DNA from: an uncultured Clostridia bacterium
GTDB taxonomy: Bacteria > Bacillota > Clostridia > Oscillospirales > CAG-272
Direction of reading: 5' to 3'
DNA length: 64,000 nt
Assembly: GCA_947630625.1 (NCBI GenBank)
Contig: CANRIL010000004.1
Location: 51,491 to 115,490, forward strand
Shown here: positions 8,497 to 16,630 of the stretch, in pieces
How positions within the stretch are numbered: the first letter of the stretch is position 1
How the letters are laid out: the number at the start of each line of letters is the position of its first letter
The notes under the pieces: generated by a model
The model's input: the letters and a program-made list of their open reading frames with translations, nothing else
The model's database searches: none
Told to the model about the DNA's origin: nothing
Position numbers and translations under genes: made by a program

Positions 8497-8787
8497 ATGA
8501 ACAGACGAAAATACATAGTCGACGCGATAATATGCCGCCCTGAAAGGAATATCTGCGGTATAAACGCCGTGCCCGTCAGCGTTCTCGGATGCGGCATGCG
8601 CCGTTCGCTGCCGACGATGCTTGCAATCGTTTCGTCATGCGGCAGCCGCGCGCTGTCCGCCGAGATCTCCGACATCGAGATCACCGTGACAGTCCCGTCG
8701 GCGGACGCCGTTCGCGTCGCTCACGCCATAGCCCCGCTCATCTCACGCGAACACAGATTTTTATCTCAAGACAAATCGGGTTCGTGA
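8497..8787 (+). CDS. Small hypothetical protein, coding status uncertain
   Basis: A 96-codon frame whose codon use (many C/G third positions, GCC, ATC, GTC, CGC) resembles the genes around it. No family is recognisable. It begins three bases after the hom terminator tail with no ribosome site and no promoter, so if real it depends on read-through or is a remnant. A shorter antisense frame overlaps it and looks less coding. Confidence 0.35.
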   Translation: MNRRKYIVDAIICRPERNICGINAVPVSVLGCGMRRSLPTMLAIVSSCGSRALSAEISDIEITVTVPSADAVRVAHAIAPLISREHRFLSQDKSGS

Positions 8788-8881
8788 GCGGCGTTTTCGC
8801 GCGATATTTTAAAAGCATTGAGATGACCATCCCCAAAGATAAAAGCGTACCCGCCGTTTTGTCGGCACGTTAAAGCGCATT

Positions 8882-9808
8882 TTAAACCCACAGATCGCGG
8901 TTTTCGTAGCAGAGGATCGTTTCTTCAAGCCAGTATGCAAATTCGGTCCCCGGAGGATAGCTCGGTTCAAACGATTTTAGCGTTCTGTAAAGCTCCCTTC
9001 CGTCGCCAACGTCGTGCCATATATCGGCGAAGATAAAGTCAAATCCCATTGCGGGCGCCTTATCCCTTGCAAACGACACAGCATCCGCGATAATGACGCT
9101 GATTTTTTCCGGGCGCGAAAACTGCGGCAGGATCACGGTGCGGAAGAGTTCCGCCGCCGCCTCCGATCGTTCAACAACGGTCACGCTCTCGACCTTGTCC
9201 GAAAGCGAGCACATATACGCGAAATATCCGAGCCCGAGCCCATACGTGAGGACCCTGCCATGCGCTTTCCCGACGGCGGGCAGCGTCGTAACTGTTTCGT
9301 TCGGCATCAGCGTCATCCATTCCCTGCCGCCCTCGAGGACGGCGGGATACGAGAATCCGCGCATGAAAAAGCCGAGCTGCGGGATCAGCTCGCCCTGCCC
9401 CGTCAGGAGAAAATCATGGCATACAAACGCCTCGCACGGGGAAAGCGACATGATCCGCGTCTCCCAGCTGCCGATGCGTTTTTCTTCGATTTTAATATTT
9501 TTATAATACGGATCAGCTTCAAATTCCGCCGGATCGAGCTCGTGCACCATCGGGACAAAATAGTTCCGAAAATGCGCCCTGTCGGCTCCGGTCGAATCAA
9601 GGCCGCAGAAAATCGCGAGCAGCTCCGCGAATGCGCGTTCGCGGCTCATCCCGCCCTCCCGCGCGAGCTCTTCAACCATGTCGGGCTTTATCGCGTCGGG
9701 AGTTAAGTTCAGATAAAGTGAGATCAGCTCCGCCGTGCGGGAATTGAGCCGCCTTATCTCGTCGCGCGGCAAAATTCTTTTGGGCATCGCACCATTGCCG
9801 GGCGTCAT
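8882..9808 (-). CDS. SAM-dependent methyltransferase-like protein
   Basis: A 308-residue soluble protein. Residues about 185-290 form a class I methyltransferase-like Rossmann fold: glycine-rich motif I-like LTYGLGLGYFAYMC, an acidic strand end in VTVVERSE, a later IIADAVSF, and FDFIFADIWHD. This resembles spermidine-synthase-like or uncharacterised methyltransferases. The first 180 residues are helical and unassigned. The ATG overlaps the stop of the pantothenate kinase gene by ATGA, so the two are co-translated, a partnership that may hint at a coenzyme-A-linked role; that is inference. The methyl acceptor is unknown. Confidence 0.75.
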   Translation of the reverse strand: MTPGNGAMPKRILPRDEIRRLNSRTAELISLYLNLTPDAIKPDMVEELAREGGMSRERAFAELLAIFCGLDSTGADRAHFRNYFVPMVHELDPAEFEADPYYKNIKIEEKRIGSWETRIMSLSPCEAFVCHDFLLTGQGELIPQLGFFMRGFSYPAVLEGGREWMTLMPNETVTTLPAVGKAHGRVLTYGLGLGYFAYMCSLSDKVESVTVVERSEAAAELFRTVILPQFSRPEKISVIIADAVSFARDKAPAMGFDFIFADIWHDVGDGRELYRTLKSFEPSYPPGTEFAYWLEETILCYENRDLWV

Positions 9809-10650
9809 TTTACATCCTTATACGAAAGAGCTGCGCCGATAACGGTTGAAAAGCTCGAATACTCCGGGATCACGAAATTTATCCCGAAATAATCTGTGAG
9901 CGCCGTGAAAATATCGTGCGCGGGGGACGCCGTCGTGAGGTTTCCGGTGAGAACGATATCCTTCACATCGAACGAGCGCGAAGCGAAGATCGCCATCATC
10001 GCGACCGTTTCATATACCATATTGAAAAGGCCGAGCGCGATATCGGAATTCGTTGCAAATCCGCTGATGTTGCCGAAGTTTGCTGCCGTAAGCCTTGAGG
10101 AAACGCCGCCTATGTCCTTGCGCGTCATGTCCCCGACGAAAAGGTCTATATTTTCGATTTTGCCGTCCTTCGCCAGCGCCTCAATATCCTCGATATTGTC
10201 CGTGCCGAGCAGCTTTCTTGAAAGCCCCAAAAGCGTACCGCCGCCGACTCCGGTACCGCCGAGATACTGCGGCTCGCAGCCTCGCTTTGAATATACGAGC
10301 GCCGTGCCCGTGCCGAGGCTCGCGACGACGGCGCGGTCAAGCCCGGACAGATACAGCCCGCCGAGCCCGATGCAATTGAATTCGCCGGCGTGAACGCACG
10401 GGAGAGAATAGATCGGCTTTTCGATGAATGTGGAGCCGACGCCTGTAAGCATGACGCATTCGATGTCTGAAAGCGACAGCGAATTTTCGTCCGTGAATTT
10501 TCCGAACGCGCCGTAAAGCGAAGTCAGGGGGTCTGCGGCACGGACAAACAGCGGCTTTATAAGCGTATCCTCATTCATATTTTCGGCGTCGCGAAAGCCG
10601 ACGATCTTCGTCGTACTTCCTCCAACGTCAATTCCTATGATCGCCCTCAT
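9805..10650 (-). CDS. coaW: Type II pantothenate kinase
   Basis: Phosphorylates pantothenate, the first step to coenzyme A, using the ASKHA (acetate and sugar kinase) fold. The phosphate-1 loop GIDVGGSTTK opens the protein, the second loop appears as ASLGTGTALVY followed by GGTGVGGGTLLGLS, and DIVLTGNLT near the end is the adenosine motif; all fit CoaW. The ATG at 10650 is preferred because GGAGA lies 7 bp upstream; the frame extends further upstream but without support. Length 281. It overlaps the methyltransferase-like gene and diverges from the HAD phosphatase gene. Confidence 0.9.
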   Translation of the reverse strand: MRAIIGIDVGGSTTKIVGFRDAENMNEDTLIKPLFVRAADPLTSLYGAFGKFTDENSLSLSDIECVMLTGVGSTFIEKPIYSLPCVHAGEFNCIGLGGLYLSGLDRAVVASLGTGTALVYSKRGCEPQYLGGTGVGGGTLLGLSRKLLGTDNIEDIEALAKDGKIENIDLFVGDMTRKDIGGVSSRLTAANFGNISGFATNSDIALGLFNMVYETVAMMAIFASRSFDVKDIVLTGNLTTASPAHDIFTALTDYFGINFVIPEYSSFSTVIGAALSYKDVK

Positions 10651-10710
10651 GTATTGTCTCCGAATTTGTAAAATTATTTTGATTTTTGCATCTTTAATAA
10701 TATCACAAGG

Positions 10711-10739
10711 TTGAAAAAAATGCAAGACGGTGGTATACT
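10711..10739 (+). promoter_or_regulatory. Promoter of the HAD phosphatase gene
   Basis: TTGAAA (10711-10716), 17-bp spacer and TATACT (10734-10739) with extended TGG. Confidence 0.75.
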
Positions 10740-10770
10740 GTTAGAAGATAAAATGAAACGGAGACGCCAT

Positions 10771-11592
10771 ATGGTATCGCCCGAAATTTTAAGGGACAAA
10801 AAGCTCTACATATTCGACCTCGACGGGACGATATATCTCGGCTCAAAGCCATTCGACTTTGCGGTGCGGTATATCGAGAAGCTGCGAGCGTCCGGGCGCT
10901 GTGTCATGTTTTTCACGAACAACGCCTCGCACAGCCAATCATTCTATTATACTAAGCTGTCGGCGCTCGGCTTTGACCCGCAGCGGGGCGAGATCATGAC
11001 CGCGGGGGACGTTACGGCGGAATTTATCATGCGTCGCCGCCCCGGCGCGTCCGTCTACCTGCTTGGCACGAGCGAGCTTAGAAGGGATTGGCGCGTTCGC
11101 GGCATCAGGCTGATCACGGACGACGACGTTGTCCTCGGCGAGCGCGCGGATATAGTCGTCTCAAGCTTTGACACGGAGCTGACGTATGAAAAGCTGACCC
11201 ACGCCGTAAGACAGATTCGTCTCGGCTCGGAATATCTGTGCACTCATCCTGATCGCGTGTGTCCGACCGAGGACGGCTTCATTCCCGACAGCGGCGCGAT
11301 CGCTTCCGCGATCACGACGGCTACCGGCGTGGTCCCGCAGTTTTTCGGGAAGCCGGGGCGCGAAACGATGGAAATGATCTTAGAGGTGACGCGGCGTCGC
11401 CCCTCGGAGCTGTGCGTCTTCGGCGACAGGCTTTATACTGACATTGCGCTCGGAAAAAAGAACGGCATAACGTCGTGTCTCGTTCTGACCGGGGAAACGA
11501 CGGAAGCGGAACTCCGTTCCGTGCCGAGCGACAGCATGCCCGATATCGTTCTTCCCTCGCTTGCGGAAGCAGACGAGGCGACTTTCGGATAA
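10771..11592 (+). CDS. HAD-superfamily phosphatase, class IIA (NagD/PNPase-like)
   Basis: Cytosolic Mg-dependent sugar- or nucleotide-phosphatase-like enzyme. Motif I is FDLDGTIYLG with the nucleophile Asp, motif II is FFTNNAS, the class IIA cap occupies about residues 75-190, and the C-terminal motif is GDRLYTDIALGKKNG. Length 273, typical of the NagD / p-nitrophenylphosphatase group, whose physiological substrates are mostly unknown. The ATG at 10771 is chosen for GGAG 7 bp upstream; ATG 10753 is an alternative. Its promoter lies immediately upstream, divergent from coaW. Confidence 0.88.
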   Translation: MVSPEILRDKKLYIFDLDGTIYLGSKPFDFAVRYIEKLRASGRCVMFFTNNASHSQSFYYTKLSALGFDPQRGEIMTAGDVTAEFIMRRRPGASVYLLGTSELRRDWRVRGIRLITDDDVVLGERADIVVSSFDTELTYEKLTHAVRQIRLGSEYLCTHPDRVCPTEDGFIPDSGAIASAITTATGVVPQFFGKPGRETMEMILEVTRRRPSELCVFGDRLYTDIALGKKNGITSCLVLTGETTEAELRSVPSDSMPDIVLPSLAEADEATFG

Positions 11593-11654
11593 AATTGAAT
11601 CAGATCACGCGCTTCTGGCAATAATAACCAAAACAAATAGTAAGGAGAACCGAG

Positions 11655-12425
11655 ATGGACCCGAAAAACATCGAAAGAGCCGCGATTTACACGCTGATAA
11701 TTATTCTTTCCGCCGCACTTATTGCCGGGGCTGCGGCGCTCGTCGTTCATTTTTCCCGTAAAGCGCCGGATGATCCGTCAGGCAGCAATTCACAGTCTGA
11801 AATGCACATTTCCCCTGAAAATACGCAGGGCGAGCCTGAAAATACTCTCTCCACGCCCGAAACTCAGGACAATAACACAGCGGGGACAGACGAAGGAACA
11901 AATACGGCTGAGCCGCCCGCCGAAACGGAAACATCATTTGTCCCGGTCAAAGTTACGACTTATGATGAGCCGAAAACGATGTATGCGATGTATAACACAA
12001 ACGCGAGAGAAAGCTATACGACGGCAAGCGTCATCCTCGGAATGTTCTATCAGGGCGATGAGATCACCGTAATAGGTCAGACTGACAACGGCTGGTATCA
12101 GGTCAAGTACGGCACATATAAAGCATACATCCGCGCAGACCTTTTGACAGACAAAAAGGAAGAAGCCGAGACGACCATCAAAGTATACAAAACGCCGAAA
12201 ATCATGTACACCACAGGCGAAATAAACATCCGCCGGAGCCACACGACAAATTCCGAGCTTATCGCAACGGTACCATTAGGGACTGAGATCACGGTTACGG
12301 GCGAAACGGATAACGGATGGTATCAGGTCAAATATAATGACGAAGAAGCTTATATCAAGTCCGATCTTCTCACGTCGACCAAACCCTCGGCCGACTCCCC
12401 TGCCGAAACGAATCAGCCCGCGTAA
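11655..12425 (+). CDS. Membrane-anchored protein with two SH3b domains
   Basis: A 256-residue protein: short cytosolic start, one membrane helix at about residues 12-34, a low-complexity Ser/Thr/Glu/Pro linker to about 90, then two bacterial SH3 domains (about 105-165 and 180-240). The domains share the phrase TDNGWYQVKY, showing internal duplication. SH3b domains bind cell-wall peptides or other surface ligands; no catalytic domain is attached, so an adaptor or sensor role at the wall is inferred. AAGGAG lies 9 bp before the ATG. It follows the HAD gene by 62 bp, probably in one transcript, and is closed by a strong terminator. Confidence 0.82.
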   Translation: MDPKNIERAAIYTLIIILSAALIAGAAALVVHFSRKAPDDPSGSNSQSEMHISPENTQGEPENTLSTPETQDNNTAGTDEGTNTAEPPAETETSFVPVKVTTYDEPKTMYAMYNTNARESYTTASVILGMFYQGDEITVIGQTDNGWYQVKYGTYKAYIRADLLTDKKEEAETTIKVYKTPKIMYTTGEINIRRSHTTNSELIATVPLGTEITVTGETDNGWYQVKYNDEEAYIKSDLLTSTKPSADSPAETNQPA

Positions 12426-12447
12426 ATCGGAATCAATATGACGTAAT

Positions 12448-12475
12448 AAAAGGAGCGGCGCGCCGCTCCTTTTTG
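12448..12475. terminator. Bidirectional terminator hairpin
   Basis: A perfectly palindromic stem, AGGAGCGGCG / CGCCGCTCCT centred on 12460/12461, flanked by A's on the left and T's on the right, ends the HAD-SH3b transcript. Confidence 0.88.
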
Positions 12476-12739
12476 CTATGTTCGTATTAAAGTCCAATTA
12501 AGGCAACTTATCGGTCTATCTTATTGCCCCGTCGTATGCGGCGCACTATCCCAGCTCAAATTTAAGATAATAAACGCCGTGTAATGCTGAGATCAACATA
12601 CATATGCACTAAACGATATTGCGATTTATCTGCCGTGAACGCGATGATTTATAACACATACACCCGATGCGATATGCGCCATTTTAGCGCAATATATACG
12701 CAAATTAACAAGCGTATTAAAATATGCGGCATAGATTTC

Positions 12740-12884
12740 ATGTGAGAAGGCGGAACATCGCCCTGTATTCGCCCTAACATCTTGCCGCAAAACCGAAAAA
12801 ATGCACAACATAAACCCTATGTGAGAAGACAAAACATCATTCTGTAATCGCACTCACAGCTTACCGCAAAAACCGAAGAATGCC
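12740..12884. repeat. Degenerate tandem repeat, two copies with a 79-bp period
   Basis: Copy A (12740-12804) and copy B (12819-12884) both begin ATGTGAGAAG, continue AACATC...CTGTA.TCGC.CT.ACA..TT.CCGCAAAA and end CCGAA.AATGC, about 75-80% alike by eye. Between them lies a 14-bp spacer. No translated frame is shared, so the unit is non-coding. It may be an RNA element, a protein-binding array or an old duplication. Confidence 0.65.
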
Positions 12885-12892
12885 CCTAAAAC

Positions 12893-12921
12893 AAAGGAGC
12901 AGGGATAAACCCCGCTCCTTT
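12893..12921 (-). terminator. Terminator of the discoidin-like lipoprotein gene
   Basis: AAAGGAGC...GGG / CCC...GCTCCTTT stem with loop ATAAA and one mismatch; on the minus strand the stem runs on into TTTGTTTTAG. Confidence 0.75.
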
Positions 12922-12953
12922 ATTAATTCTGAATTCAAGAGTCAAACTCTGAT

Positions 12954-14291
12954 TTAAGCAGCTGTGCCCCAGAACTCAAGCTCGTTGACGTTGCAGTAGC
13001 TCTCCGCTCTGCTGTAGTAACGGTAGTACGTGTATGCAGTCGTGTTTTCAAGATCAACGATCGTGAACTGACCTTCCGTCGGAGCCGTTTCAAGCGTGTA
13101 GAGCGTTACCCATTCCTTGCCGTCATTGGAAGCCTGGATCGTGCATCCGATGTAACGGTCGGAACCGTCTGTCTTCGAAGAAGCAAACGTGTCACGGGGA
13201 TACAGACGGATCTGTTTGAGGACGAACGCCGTCTCAAAGTGACCGCCGCAATAGCCGTAAGCGTTGTTCTCGGTATCGGTGTAGTCGCCATACTCGCTTC
13301 CTACAAGAACTGCCTCTGTCGGCGGCTGACCTTCATTCTTTTCGTCGCAGTCATAGTATGAATCTTTATTGCCGTCAAACGCCATGAGAGCGGTGGTGTC
13401 CTCATGATTTTCCCATGTGCCCTTACCGTCATGGATGATGTTAGAAACGTCTACTGCGAAGTAGGTCAGACCTTCGGGAGCCGGTGTCGACTCAAGAGAT
13501 GCGGGAACGTGGCCATGATACAGATCAAATTCTTCGTTGTAGAGGTCAAGAATCTTCTCACCGCCAACGTAGATCTCGATCGTTTCCTTATTTACCGTGA
13601 TGCCGACGCTTGTAAGCGCATCGGTAGGAAGAGAACGCGTAACGGTGAACTGAGCGTTTTCCTTCTTGCCGTCCTTTACGACGTAACAGGTGATCTCTTT
13701 ATTGCCTTTCTCACCGAGAGACAGCACATAGTAGTTGTTAGCGTCAACAGCGCAGAAGTAAATGTCCGCAACAGTCTTGTCGTCCGGAATGAAAACCTTA
13801 ACGGTCATCTGATAGAGGTTCCAGATAGGTTCGCCTGTCACAAGCGTTTTGCCGTCTGCGACGGAAATAACGTGTCTTTCAAGAGAAGAGCCTTCCGGAA
13901 GAGTCGGGTCAGCCACTACCTCGCCCTTGACTTCGTCGGTCGCGCCGAGAGCGTGGAACGCGGGGAGCTTCGTCTCATCCTCAAAATTAACGGTAGCAAC
14001 GAGGTCTGTCGGGCCCTTGCCATGGTTCCTTACTCTGAGGTCATCGAAGTAAGCCGTGCCGCCGGTAGCGCCTACGCCGACAGCCCCGCTGTACGGGCAG
14101 TCAGGATCAGGCGTGTACTCTTCAGCCGGCGTCTTGTCGTCGCCCTTGTTTTCTGTTCCCGCGGGAGCATTTGTTCCGGCGTTATCATTCGTCTGTGCGT
14201 CTGTGCCGCCGGCTGGGGGCGTCGAATTGTCGCATGCGACGAGCACAAGAAGCATCATCGCGGCCAGAAGCAGCGCAATAAATCTTTTCAT
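12954..14291 (-). CDS. Surface lipoprotein with a C-terminal discoidin-like (F5/8 type C) domain
   Basis: A 445-residue lipoprotein: signal peptide with lipobox LVAC (Cys about residue 20), a low-complexity Thr/Asn/Gly linker to about residue 55, a middle beta-rich part of about 200 residues that resembles a concanavalin-like fold (AVDANNYYVLSLGEKGNK), and a C-terminal galactose-binding-type region (KQIRLYPRDTF ... CTIQASNDGKEWVTLYT). Such proteins bind carbohydrates; no catalytic residues are evident. The ATG at 14291 has GGAGG 10 bp upstream; TTG 14297 is less likely. It is transcribed alone from a strong promoter. Confidence 0.8.
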   Translation of the reverse strand: MKRFIALLLAAMMLLVLVACDNSTPPAGGTDAQTNDNAGTNAPAGTENKGDDKTPAEEYTPDPDCPYSGAVGVGATGGTAYFDDLRVRNHGKGPTDLVATVNFEDETKLPAFHALGATDEVKGEVVADPTLPEGSSLERHVISVADGKTLVTGEPIWNLYQMTVKVFIPDDKTVADIYFCAVDANNYYVLSLGEKGNKEITCYVVKDGKKENAQFTVTRSLPTDALTSVGITVNKETIEIYVGGEKILDLYNEEFDLYHGHVPASLESTPAPEGLTYFAVDVSNIIHDGKGTWENHEDTTALMAFDGNKDSYYDCDEKNEGQPPTEAVLVGSEYGDYTDTENNAYGYCGGHFETAFVLKQIRLYPRDTFASSKTDGSDRYIGCTIQASNDGKEWVTLYTLETAPTEGQFTIVDLENTTAYTYYRYYSRAESYCNVNELEFWGTAA

Positions 14292-14333
14292 CTTCAAAAT
14301 TCCTCCATATTGAAAATGTTTTATTGTGCATCT

Positions 14334-14362
14334 ATTTTATCATAAAAGAGCCGCCGTGTCAA
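14334..14362 (-). promoter_or_regulatory. Promoter of the discoidin-like lipoprotein gene
   Basis: Minus-strand TTGACA (14362-14357), 17-bp spacer, TAAAAT (14339-14334) with extended TGA. Confidence 0.82.
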
Positions 14363-14398
14363 TCGTATTCTATCAATTTTTCACAAAATATGATAGAA

Positions 14399-14707
14399 TC
14401 ATAAATCCCTCGTTGAAAAGAGCGCCAAAATTCCGAGCGCCGCACAGATTATGACACCGCGAAAGAGCGGAACTGCGCCGAAGCTCATCGCGCCCGCGAC
14501 GACTGCGATCAGCGCGACGAAGCATATCGCCGCCGCTGCGGCAATATTTTCGCGCACCTCTTCGCTGCACAGCCACAGTATAAACCGGCATACAGCGACA
14601 AGCCACGCCGGCGCCCGCCGCGCCGTCATCTCGCGGCGTCCGCCCATGCTATAGCCCCTTACCGAGCGATTAATATATTGCCTGTCCATTCCGTATGTGT
14701 TGTTCAT
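14399..14707 (-). CDS. Small membrane protein, unknown
   Basis: A 102-residue protein. The first 35 residues are polar and Arg-rich; the rest contains a hydrophobic stretch (WLVAVCRFILWLC) and two strong helices at about residues 58-78 and 80-98. I do not recognise a family. The ATG at 14707 is chosen for GGAGAC 6-7 bp upstream; the open frame extends to 14776 but that part lies within the promoter. It is divergent from the LexA-like regulator gene, with 45 bp between the two -35 boxes, so shared control is plausible. Confidence 0.65.
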   Translation of the reverse strand: MNNTYGMDRQYINRSVRGYSMGGRREMTARRAPAWLVAVCRFILWLCSEEVRENIAAAAAICFVALIAVVAGAMSFGAVPLFRGVIICAALGILALFSTRDL

Positions 14708-14747
14708 ACCCGTCTCCGCTTTATCCTTTTCGGTTATCTTTGAGACG

Positions 14748-14776
14748 ATTATATCACCGTTTTTGATAATTGTCAA
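14748..14776 (-). promoter_or_regulatory. Promoter of the small membrane protein gene
   Basis: Minus-strand TTGACA (14776-14771), 17-bp spacer, TATAAT (14753-14748) with extended TGA; a near-consensus promoter. Confidence 0.85.
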
Positions 14777-14820
14777 GCAATTTTTTATAATTTTTCTCGA
14801 AAAAATTTACCGTTTAAGGG

Positions 14821-14849
14821 TTTACAAATTTCGTTTGCCGTGATATACT
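14821..14849 (+). promoter_or_regulatory. Promoter of the LexA-like repressor gene
   Basis: TTTACA (14821-14826), 17-bp spacer, TATACT (14844-14849) with extended TGA. Confidence 0.75.
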
Positions 14850-14888
14850 TTATATCGCAATGACAACGCATATATCGAAGGACGGACT

Positions 14889-15701
14889 ATGATGGACACC
14901 TGGCTCAAGCGAGTTAAAGAAAAAAAACGTGTCGCGGGGCTGACAAACGACGAGCTTTCGCGTGCAACTGGGATACCGCAGGGCACGCTCAACAAAATTC
15001 TCTCCGGCGTTTCGGACGACCCGAAGCTTTCGACGCTGGCGGCTTTCTCCCGCGTCTTCGGCGTTTCCCTTGATTACATAGCGTTCGGCGACGAAGGCGA
15101 CTTCTGTCTTACGCCGCGCGAAAGCGAGCTTCTGCGCCGTTTCCGCGAGCTTGACGAACACGGAATGTCCCTTACCGAGGCAGTTGTCTCCATCGAATAC
15201 GAGCGCGCCGCGTCCGCCCATGCGGAATCGGCCGCGCCCGCGCCGTCGGCGAAGGTGCTTTCTCCCGGCAAACGTTACGACTTCACTTTCGACCGCGTAA
15301 AGCGGACGACTGCGGGCGTGCTTTCCCTGCCCATATACGATCTTCCCGTCTCCGCCGGGCGCGGCGCTCTGCTCGACGGCAGCAGCACCGATTTTATCAC
15401 CGTCACCGCCGGCGGACAGGCACAGGGCGCTGACTTCGCGCTCCGCGTCAGCGGTGACAGCATGGAGCCCCGCTATATAGACGGGGACATAATTCTTGTT
15501 CACGAACAGACCTCTGTCGAAGAAGGCGAGCTCGGGATATTTATCTGCTCGGACGGAACGACGCAGGAGGGCTTCTTCAAGCGCTTCGGCGGCGACCGGC
15601 TCATATCTCTCAATCCCAAATACGACGATATCCCGCTCTCAAAATATTCGACAGTCATATGCCGCGGCCGCGTTATAGGAAGGATGCCGCGCAATACATG
15701 A
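14889..15701 (+). CDS. LexA/CI-like transcriptional regulator (XRE helix-turn-helix plus S24 peptidase)
   Basis: A 270-residue phage-repressor-type regulator. An N-terminal XRE helix-turn-helix spans about residues 5-65 (NDELSRATGIPQGTLNKILSG), a linker follows, and the C-terminal S24 self-cleavage domain spans about 145-265. The catalytic pair is predicted as S191 (SGDSMEP) and K231 (GFFKRF), with an Ala156-Gly157 cleavage site in SAGRG. Such proteins repress until RecA filaments or another signal trigger self-cleavage. The ATG follows AAGGA. The stop overlaps the ATPase gene (ATGA), so both are co-translated. No other phage genes are present. Confidence 0.88.
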   Translation: MMDTWLKRVKEKKRVAGLTNDELSRATGIPQGTLNKILSGVSDDPKLSTLAAFSRVFGVSLDYIAFGDEGDFCLTPRESELLRRFRELDEHGMSLTEAVVSIEYERAASAHAESAAPAPSAKVLSPGKRYDFTFDRVKRTTAGVLSLPIYDLPVSAGRGALLDGSSTDFITVTAGGQAQGADFALRVSGDSMEPRYIDGDIILVHEQTSVEEGELGIFICSDGTTQEGFFKRFGGDRLISLNPKYDDIPLSKYSTVICRGRVIGRMPRNT

Positions 15702-16585
15702 GCATGAAATATATCGAAAGCTTCCGGCTCCCGACCGAGGAAGAAGAAGCGGGCTACATTCTCGATATGCACAACCCGCACATGACGATGACGTACTATA
15801 CTGACAACGTCTACCCGTTCGGCATATTTCCGACGCGAATTTCTGCCCCTCTGCGTCTCGAACAGATCACGATCCTTTCCGGCAGCAACGGTTCGGGCAA
15901 ATCGACGCTTCTCAACGTGATCGCCGAATCGCTCTCGCTCAGCCGAGCCTCCGCGTTCAACAAGACGCACCATTTTGTAAATTACGTTTCGATGTGCTCA
16001 CCCGAGCTATCATTCGGCAGGTCGGTGCCGAAGGAATCCGCCATCGTCACGAGCGACGACGTGTTCAACAGCCTTCTGACGCGCCGAGAAAAGAACGACG
16101 AGCTTGACCTTCGCTTTGAAGAATCCGCTTACGATTATTTCAGACTCAGAAAAGGTCCCTCCGTCCTGCTCCACTCGCTCGACGAAGACGATATGCGTAA
16201 ATTTAAGGAGAAAAACGACGCGAACAGACAGACGGCGTCGCAATTTGTCGGCGAGCGGATAAAGGAGCGCGAGGTTCGGGGCGGCTCAAACGGCGAGGAA
16301 GCGTTTTTGTATTTTGCGAAAAAGCTTGACAACTCCGCGCTTTTCCTGCTTGACGAGCCTGAAAACAGCCTTTCCCCGCGCCGCCAGCTCGACCTTGTGC
16401 GCTATATCGAGGATTCCGTAAGGTTTTTCGACTGCCAGTTTATAATCGCCACTCATTCGCCGTTTTTCTCATCGATGCGCGGCGCGCTTATATACGATCT
16501 CGATGAGACGCCGGTAATAACAAAAAAATGGCGCGAACTCGACGGAGTCCGCGCGTATATCGAATTCTTCAAGGACAAAATCTGA
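15698..16585 (+). CDS. ABC/SMC-type ATP-binding protein
   Basis: A 295-residue soluble ATPase. Walker A GSNGSGKST lies near residue 60, the Walker B region is LFLLDEPENSLSPRRQ, and a switch histidine sits in FIIATHSPFF. The core is that of predicted AAA/ABC-type ATPases, with a short charged helical segment (about residues 165-205) in place of a long coiled coil and no membrane domain. Similar proteins are widespread in Firmicutes without a known role; relatives occur in overcoming-lysogeny-type and other defence ATPases, but no nuclease partner is present here. The ATG at 15698 overlaps the repressor stop, so the S24 regulator probably controls both its own synthesis and this protein. Confidence 0.8.
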   Translation: MSMKYIESFRLPTEEEEAGYILDMHNPHMTMTYYTDNVYPFGIFPTRISAPLRLEQITILSGSNGSGKSTLLNVIAESLSLSRASAFNKTHHFVNYVSMCSPELSFGRSVPKESAIVTSDDVFNSLLTRREKNDELDLRFEESAYDYFRLRKGPSVLLHSLDEDDMRKFKEKNDANRQTASQFVGERIKEREVRGGSNGEEAFLYFAKKLDNSALFLLDEPENSLSPRRQLDLVRYIEDSVRFFDCQFIIATHSPFFSSMRGALIYDLDETPVITKKWRELDGVRAYIEFFKDKI

Positions 16586-16630
16586 CGCTGAAGGGCAGTC
16601 GCTATGCGGCCGCCCTTTCATTTTTCCGTT

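Larger units (their letters stand above)
12474..12953. other. 480-bp gene-free stretch
   Basis: AT-richer than its surroundings. No frame here looks coding and no tRNA or known RNA is evident. It holds a degenerate two-copy repeat (12740-12884) and the terminator of the minus-strand lipoprotein gene (12893-12921). The first 260 bp show nothing I can name. Confidence 0.6.

Noticed and set aside
8493..8684. A 63-codon minus-strand frame after hom
   Set aside because: Starts without ribosome site, ends in the terminator tail and competes with a more coding-like plus-strand frame.
13404..14345. A 313-codon plus-strand frame opposite the discoidin-like lipoprotein
   Set aside because: The minus strand has signal peptide, lipobox, ribosome site, promoter and terminator; the plus strand has none.
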